Source of the DNA: Devosia nanyangense | Lineage (GTDB): Bacteria; Pseudomonadota; Alphaproteobacteria; Rhizobiales; Devosiaceae | Assembly (NCBI GenBank): GCA_016213505.1 | Contig: JACRAF010000027.1 | Location: 35,519-99,518, forward strand | Length of the DNA stretch: 64,000 bases | Direction: 5' to 3' | In this document: piece by piece, positions 59,804 to 64,000 of the stretch | How positions within the stretch are numbered: the stretch's first letter is position 1 | Layout of the letters: the number at the start of each line of letters is the position of its first letter | Notes under the pieces: model-generated | The model's database searches: none | What the model was told of the DNA's origin: nothing | Seen by the model: only the letters and a program-made list of their open reading frames with translations | Position numbers and translations under genes: made by a program

Positions 59804-62800
59804 GTGTCGCTTACCGGTCTGAGGGTCACCAGAACTGCACTGATCGCCGCCTCGTTCGCGGCTTTCGCGATGTCCACCACGCTGATCGTGTCGAGCCCGC
59901 TTGCGGCCGATGCGATGTATGCGCCGGGCGAGCCGATCGTCACCGGCTTTGCGGGCGTGGTCGCGCCGGACTCCCCGCCTGACGGCAGCGATCCGCTCGA
60001 TTACACTTTTATCGATCTCGAGGGCGCGTCGCTGGTGATCCAGCAGCTGCAGCCGGACGGGCTGCCGTCGGGCCAGTTGATCCCGTCGCCGGCCGCGTTC
60101 GCGGCGACGGCGCAGGATGTGGGCCAGGTGTTCGGCGTGACGCTCGACAACGCGCCGGAACTGAGCGGCGCTGCGGCGCCCAATATCTATGTCGCGGCGA
60201 CCTCGGCCTTCGGGCTCAATATCGTCGTGCCCGATGGCGACGGCAACCCGATGCGCAGCCGGCTCGGGGCGGCGGACGCGACGTTCATGGCGGGCCAGTG
60301 GGGCAGCGCTGGCGGCGCCGAGGGCTATCCGGGCAGCATCTGGAAGATCGACGGCGAGACCGGCGAAGTCTCGCTGTTCACGACCATCGCGGCCAACACC
60401 GGCGCGAGCCTGGGCGCCCTGGTCTACGACCCGGCGAGCGCGCAGTTCTTCGTGTCCGATCTCGACACCGGCCTGATCTACCGGCTGGCGCTCGACGGCA
60501 CCATCCTCGACACGTTCGACCATGGCGTTAATGGCCGGCCCGAGCACGAGCTCGATGCGGTGGAAGATGACGGCTCGGCGATCGACATCACCGATCCGGG
60601 GTTCAGCACCGAAGACCCGACAACCTGGGGCTTCACCCAGACCGAGCGCAAGGTCAACGGCCTCGCCGCCCGGAACGGCCGCATCTACTATGCCGTCGAG
60701 GGCCAGATGTGGTCGGTGCGGCTCAACGATGACGGCAGCTTCGGCGCGGCGCGCTGGGAGTTCGACGTCACGGGTCTCTCCTCGACCAACGAGATCACCA
60801 GCATCGTGTTCGACCCGCAGGGCCGGATGATCCTGGCGCAACGCGGCGCAACGGTGGGATCGTACGACTATTCCATTCTTGCCGAGGCCGGTACGTCTTC
60901 GGTGGCGCGCTACAAGCACGAATTCCCGGACGATCCGGCGACGCCGAGCACCTGGGTGGAAACGCCCGACAGCTACGCGATCGGCCTGGCCAGCGATGGG
61001 CTTGCCGCGTCCGGCGGCCTGGCGCTCGGCTATGGGTTCGACGACGGGTCGGGAGATTTCACCGGGGCCTGCGGGGTGACTGTGTGGGCCAGCGGCGACT
61101 CGCTTCGCAACAACCCCGACCTCGACCCGCCGGTCGAGGGACCGATGTACGTGCATGGGCTGCAGGGCACGCTGAAGACACTGGTGCGGCCGCTCAACGA
61201 CCCGGCGATCAATTCGTTCTTCACCGATTATGACGGCATCACCGACGACGAGACGGCGAACCAGGCCGGGCACGTCGGTGCGGTCGCCATCTGGCAGGTC
61301 TGCGCCGGCCCCGCCGCGCCGACCATTCCCGATATCGAGCCGCCCGATTTCATCCCGCCGCCCGACTTCGTGCCGTTCGAGCACTACAATCTGACGCTCG
61401 AGAAGTGGTCGGCGCCGCACACCTGCTTCAACGGGCCGACCGACTATTGGTGCACCTACACCATCCGCGTCGAGAACACTGGAACGGTGCCCTATTGGGG
61501 TCCGATTACAGTGCACGACTATCTGCCCGCCAACCCGCCGGGCGCCGTCATGAGCTTCTGGCCGACACCGCCCTGGTCGTGCGGGCCGACGGGACCCACG
61601 GCGTATAACTGCACCATCGGCCCCGTGCTGCTGTTCCCCGGCGACGCCGTGGTGCTGCACGAAGTCGTGAAGCTGCCCAAGCCCACCGCGCCCGGGTTCT
61701 GCAACCTGGTCAATGTGGCCGGCATCCAGTGGCCATTCGTGTTCCATGACGAGGATCCGAGCGACGACTTCGACGGAGCGGTCGCCCACATCCCGGCACC
61801 GGGCTGCGTGCCGCCGGGCGCCGGCGTCACTGACCTGACCCTCAACAAGTTCACCTTCCCGGCGAACTGTTTCGATCCGGGCGGCGCGGCGGACTATCTG
61901 TGCACCTACGGCGTGCTGGTCACCAACGCCGGTCCGAACAACTTCACCGGACCGATCCAGGTCAAGGACACGCTGGGCGTCAACGTGACGGCCAACATCT
62001 TCGGGCCGTGGACCTGCGGCCAGGTGGGACCCGTGCTCACCTGCAACATCAATGTGCCGCCGGTGAACGTGCCGCCGGGCTGGTCGTCGGTGTTCTTCGT
62101 ACAGGCGCCGATGCCCAAGCCGGTCACCCCGCCGGCCTGCGACCTCGACAACAAGGCGCAGATCAGCTTCCCGCTGGGCGGAGCGCCCAACAACATCCTG
62201 CCCGGCAACGACTTCGATACGGCGACGACGCATATCCTGTCGCCGGCGTGCCTTGCCCCGGCCGCGCAAACCGACATCGAAATCAAGAAGACTGCCGACA
62301 CGTGCGGATGGTTCTTCGGCTACTATTGCAAGTGGACTTTGACGATCACCAATGTCGGTCCCAATAACTACCTTGGGCCGCTGAAGTTCACCGACCAGGC
62401 AATCGGGGCGGTCACCAACAACCTGCCCACGGTTGTCGGCGGCGGCTGCGCCGGGCCGGCGAACAACATCACGTGCAACTACGCGGTCGCGGGCCTGCCC
62501 TCGGGAACCGCCTTCCCGTTCACGTTCTACACGACCTATGCGACCACCCCGGACCTGTGCTCGGCCAGCAATACGGCGACCATCGTCAGTCCGAATCCGG
62601 GATCGGTGCAAAACCCATCCGGCAACGATTCGGTGACGGTCGGGCAGTCGATCCCCAACCCGGCGTGCGCGGGGCTCCCGAACCTCAACATCACCAAGAC
62701 CGCCAAGGGATGCGTGGACGATCCGGGCAGCACCGACTGGCTCTGCAGGTTCGACATCAAGGTCAAGAATTTCGGGCCGGTCGCGCAGCCTCTGCCGATC

Positions 62801-64000
62801 GTGGTCAGGGACTTCAACCTGAAGCCCACGACCTTCAACACCGCCGCGTGCGGGCCGTTCGCTGCCAACATGTGGCAATGTACAAAGGCGGCGCCGCTTG
62901 GGCCGGGAGCGACGTGGTCGTTCACGGCGACGACGCATGTCGACCCCAATGGCGTCACCCTGGCCGACTGCGATGTGGTCAACACGGTGTGGATCCAGCT
63001 GCCGCCGTCGCTCGCCGACCCCGGCCACTGGTCGCAGGCCCACCAGAAAGTGCCGCAACTGTTCATCAATCTGGGGCCCGGGCCGGTCTATGTGTATTGC
63101 GACCCGCCCAGCCTCGAGCTGAGCAAGACCGCCGGCAAGACGGTCAAGTCCGGCGACGGCTATGACAGCACGTTCACTATCAGGGCCACCTCGATGGGCC
63201 CCGACCCCTACTACGGTACCGTCGAACTCGACGAAATGCTGCCGGACGGCACCAGCTATGTGTCGAGCAGCTGGCCGTGCGTGCCGACCACCGGCAACGA
63301 CGTCCATTGCTCATCGCCCTACAAGAACATCCCGGTGGGCAAGTACACGGAGATGACGATCACCATCCACATCCCCACGGATGTGGCGGTCGAGAACAAG
63401 TGCAACGTGATGAACGTCGTCAACGTCTCGCTCTCGGCCGAAGTGCTGCACAGCGACCAGGGCGTACAATACACCGCGTCGGCCAAGGCGAAGCTGCCGG
63501 CCAACGCCTGTAGAGAGCCGATCCAGTGCCCGGTCAACCAGGTGAAGCCGGGAGGCGGATGCTGCGAGACGGGTCTGGTGTGGGACGGCAAGCTATGCTC
63601 GCCGCCGCCGAAGGCGTGCCCGCGCGACAGCCAGTTCATCGATGGCGAGTGCCAGTGCCGCGAGAACACGCACGGCACGCCCGGCAAGTGCAAGCCGGAC
63701 GTGGTGGCGCCGGTGTGCCCGCGCGACAGCGAGATCGTCGACGGCGAGTGCCAGTGCCGCGAGGACACCCACGGTACGCCCGGCAAGTGCAAGCCGGACG
63801 TGGTGTTGCCTATCTGCCCGCGCGACAGCGTGATCGTCGACGGCGAGTGCCAGTGCCGCGAGAACACGCACGGTACTCCCGGCAAATGCAGGCCGGACGT
63901 CACCCTGCCGATATGCCCGCGCGACAGTCAGATCGTCGACGGCGAGTGCCAGTGCCTGCCGGGATCGCACGGTGATCCAGGAAAGTGCGTGCCCGACACC
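59804..64000 (+). CDS. Large secreted protein with DUF11-type domains and Cys-rich repeats (runs off window)
   Basis: Open from GTG 59804 (AGGGAGAG upstream; an in-frame ATG at 59759 is possible) to the window end, 1399 codons without stop. Signal peptide LIAASFAAFAMSTTLIVSSP. Residues ~40-510 form an N-terminal domain (YDPASAQFFVSDLDTGLIYR) resembling a propeller. Five DUF11-like beta domains follow, each beginning LTLEKW.., LTLNKF.., IEIKKTADTCGWF, LNITKTAKGC, LELSKTAGKT and containing paired Cys. Then 33-residue EGF-like repeats. Probably an exported surface protein; export route unknown. Confidence 0.88.
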   Translation, partial: MSLTGLRVTRTALIAASFAAFAMSTTLIVSSPLAADAMYAPGEPIVTGFAGVVAPDSPPDGSDPLDYTFIDLEGASLVIQQLQPDGLPSGQLIPSPAAFAATAQDVGQVFGVTLDNAPELSGAAAPNIYVAATSAFGLNIVVPDGDGNPMRSRLGAADATFMAGQWGSAGGAEGYPGSIWKIDGETGEVSLFTTIAANTGASLGALVYDPASAQFFVSDLDTGLIYRLALDGTILDTFDHGVNGRPEHELDAVEDDGSAIDITDPGFSTEDPTTWGFTQTERKVNGLAARNGRIYYAVEGQMWSVRLNDDGSFGAARWEFDVTGLSSTNEITSIVFDPQGRMILAQRGATVGSYDYSILAEAGTSSVARYKHEFPDDPATPSTWVETPDSYAIGLASDGLAASGGLALGYGFDDGSGDFTGACGVTVWASGDSLRNNPDLDPPVEGPMYVHGLQGTLKTLVRPLNDPAINSFFTDYDGITDDETANQAGHVGAVAIWQVCAGPAAPTIPDIEPPDFIPPPDFVPFEHYNLTLEKWSAPHTCFNGPTDYWCTYTIRVENTGTVPYWGPITVHDYLPANPPGAVMSFWPTPPWSCGPTGPTAYNCTIGPVLLFPGDAVVLHEVVKLPKPTAPGFCNLVNVAGIQWPFVFHDEDPSDDFDGAVAHIPAPGCVPPGAGVTDLTLNKFTFPANCFDPGGAADYLCTYGVLVTNAGPNNFTGPIQVKDTLGVNVTANIFGPWTCGQVGPVLTCNINVPPVNVPPGWSSVFFVQAPMPKPVTPPACDLDNKAQISFPLGGAPNNILPGNDFDTATTHILSPACLAPAAQTDIEIKKTADTCGWFFGYYCKWTLTITNVGPNNYLGPLKFTDQAIGAVTNNLPTVVGGGCAGPANNITCNYAVAGLPSGTAFPFTFYTTYATTPDLCSASNTATIVSPNPGSVQNPSGNDSVTVGQSIPNPACAGLPNLNITKTAKGCVDDPGSTDWLCRFDIKVKNFGPVAQPLPIVVRDFNLKPTTFNTAACGPFAANMWQCTKAAPLGPGATWSFTATTHVDPNGVTLADCDVVNTVWIQLPPSLADPGHWSQAHQKVPQLFINLGPGPVYVYCDPPSLELSKTAGKTVKSGDGYDSTFTIRATSMGPDPYYGTVELDEMLPDGTSYVSSSWPCVPTTGNDVHCSSPYKNIPVGKYTEMTITIHIPTDVAVENKCNVMNVVNVSLSAEVLHSDQGVQYTASAKAKLPANACREPIQCPVNQVKPGGGCCETGLVWDGKLCSPPPKACPRDSQFIDGECQCRENTHGTPGKCKPDVVAPVCPRDSEIVDGECQCREDTHGTPGKCKPDVVLPICPRDSVIVDGECQCRENTHGTPGKCRPDVTLPICPRDSQIVDGECQCLPGSHGDPGKCVPDT
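63617..64000 (+). repeat. Tandem 99-bp coding repeats (33-residue Cys-rich units)
   Basis: Units start at 63617, 63716, 63815 and 63914, exactly 99 bp apart; the last is cut by the window end. Each encodes CPRDS-x-(I/F)-x-DGECQCRE-x-THGTPGKC, an EGF-like pattern with four Cys. Nucleotide identity between units is high, so copy number may vary. Confidence 0.9.

Noticed and set aside
59405..63307. 1300-codon open frame on the minus strand, the longest closed frame in the window
   Set aside because: It is antisense to the DUF11 gene, is Arg/Gly/His-rich without domains, and has no ribosome site; it arises from the GC-rich codon pattern of the plus strand.
63617..64000. Regular 99-bp repeats as a possible CRISPR array
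   Set aside because: Units are contiguous coding repeats without spacers and encode an EGF-like pattern in frame.

Overview
The window is high-GC chromosomal DNA of an alphaproteobacterium, most likely a Hyphomicrobiales member close to Devosia. The evidence is the petABC bc1 operon, the SDR-uvrC / pgsA-moaD-moaE gene order, a UbiK-family gene, a CtrA-type TTAA-N7-TTAA site, and many copies of the alphaproteobacterial 'CTCATCC...CCTTCTCCC' palindromic repeat. The family assignment is inference. I saw no rRNA, tRNA, CRISPR array, phage or transposase gene.

Layout. 0-6 kb: sugar-type dehydrogenases, an MFS exporter, a degenerate receiver protein and, divergently, a membrane protein with a putative DNA-binding N-terminus. 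6-14 kb: a murD2-murL pair (alternative route to D-glutamate in peptidoglycan), a phosphoesterase, two NUDIX enzymes, a HigB/HigA-type toxin-antitoxin module, a structured leader ahead of a GNAT gene, and cca. 14-19 kb: hemF (carrying an in-frame tandem palindromic insertion), trmL, petABC with terminator, apt. 19-31 kb: DMT transporter, MaoC hydratases, ychF, pth, rplY, a lipoprotein, a VOC gene with a decayed duplicate, an ECF42-like sigma factor with three YCII/DGPF genes that share a promoter motif, prs. 31-41 kb: pgeF, MidA-like methyltransferase, lgt, ubiK, YbjN gene, proC, MarR regulator/ilvE pair with an operator between them, moaE-moaD-pgsA, and a DAHP synthase behind an aromatic leader peptide and attenuator. 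41-48 kb: uvrC, a pteridine-reductase-like SDR, a second DMT transporter and small membrane or SH3 proteins.

48-60 kb is the accessory part. It holds a DUF559 endonuclease-like gene, a four-gene lower-GC operon of unknown function including a HEPN-like protein and a 55-residue protein, uvrB (with a repeat translated inside it), a kelch protein, and a five-gene type IV CBASS antiphage locus: QueC-like cap9, TGT-like cap10, CD-NTase with a polyglycine N-terminus, 2TM SLATT effector, HhH/OGG-like protein. cap9 and cap10 each carry one apparent single-base frameshift, so the modification half of the system is either decaying or affected by sequence errors.

60-64 kb is one open secreted protein running off the window, with five DUF11-like domains followed by tandem 99-bp cysteine-rich repeats. 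A long antisense frame covers it and is not believed.
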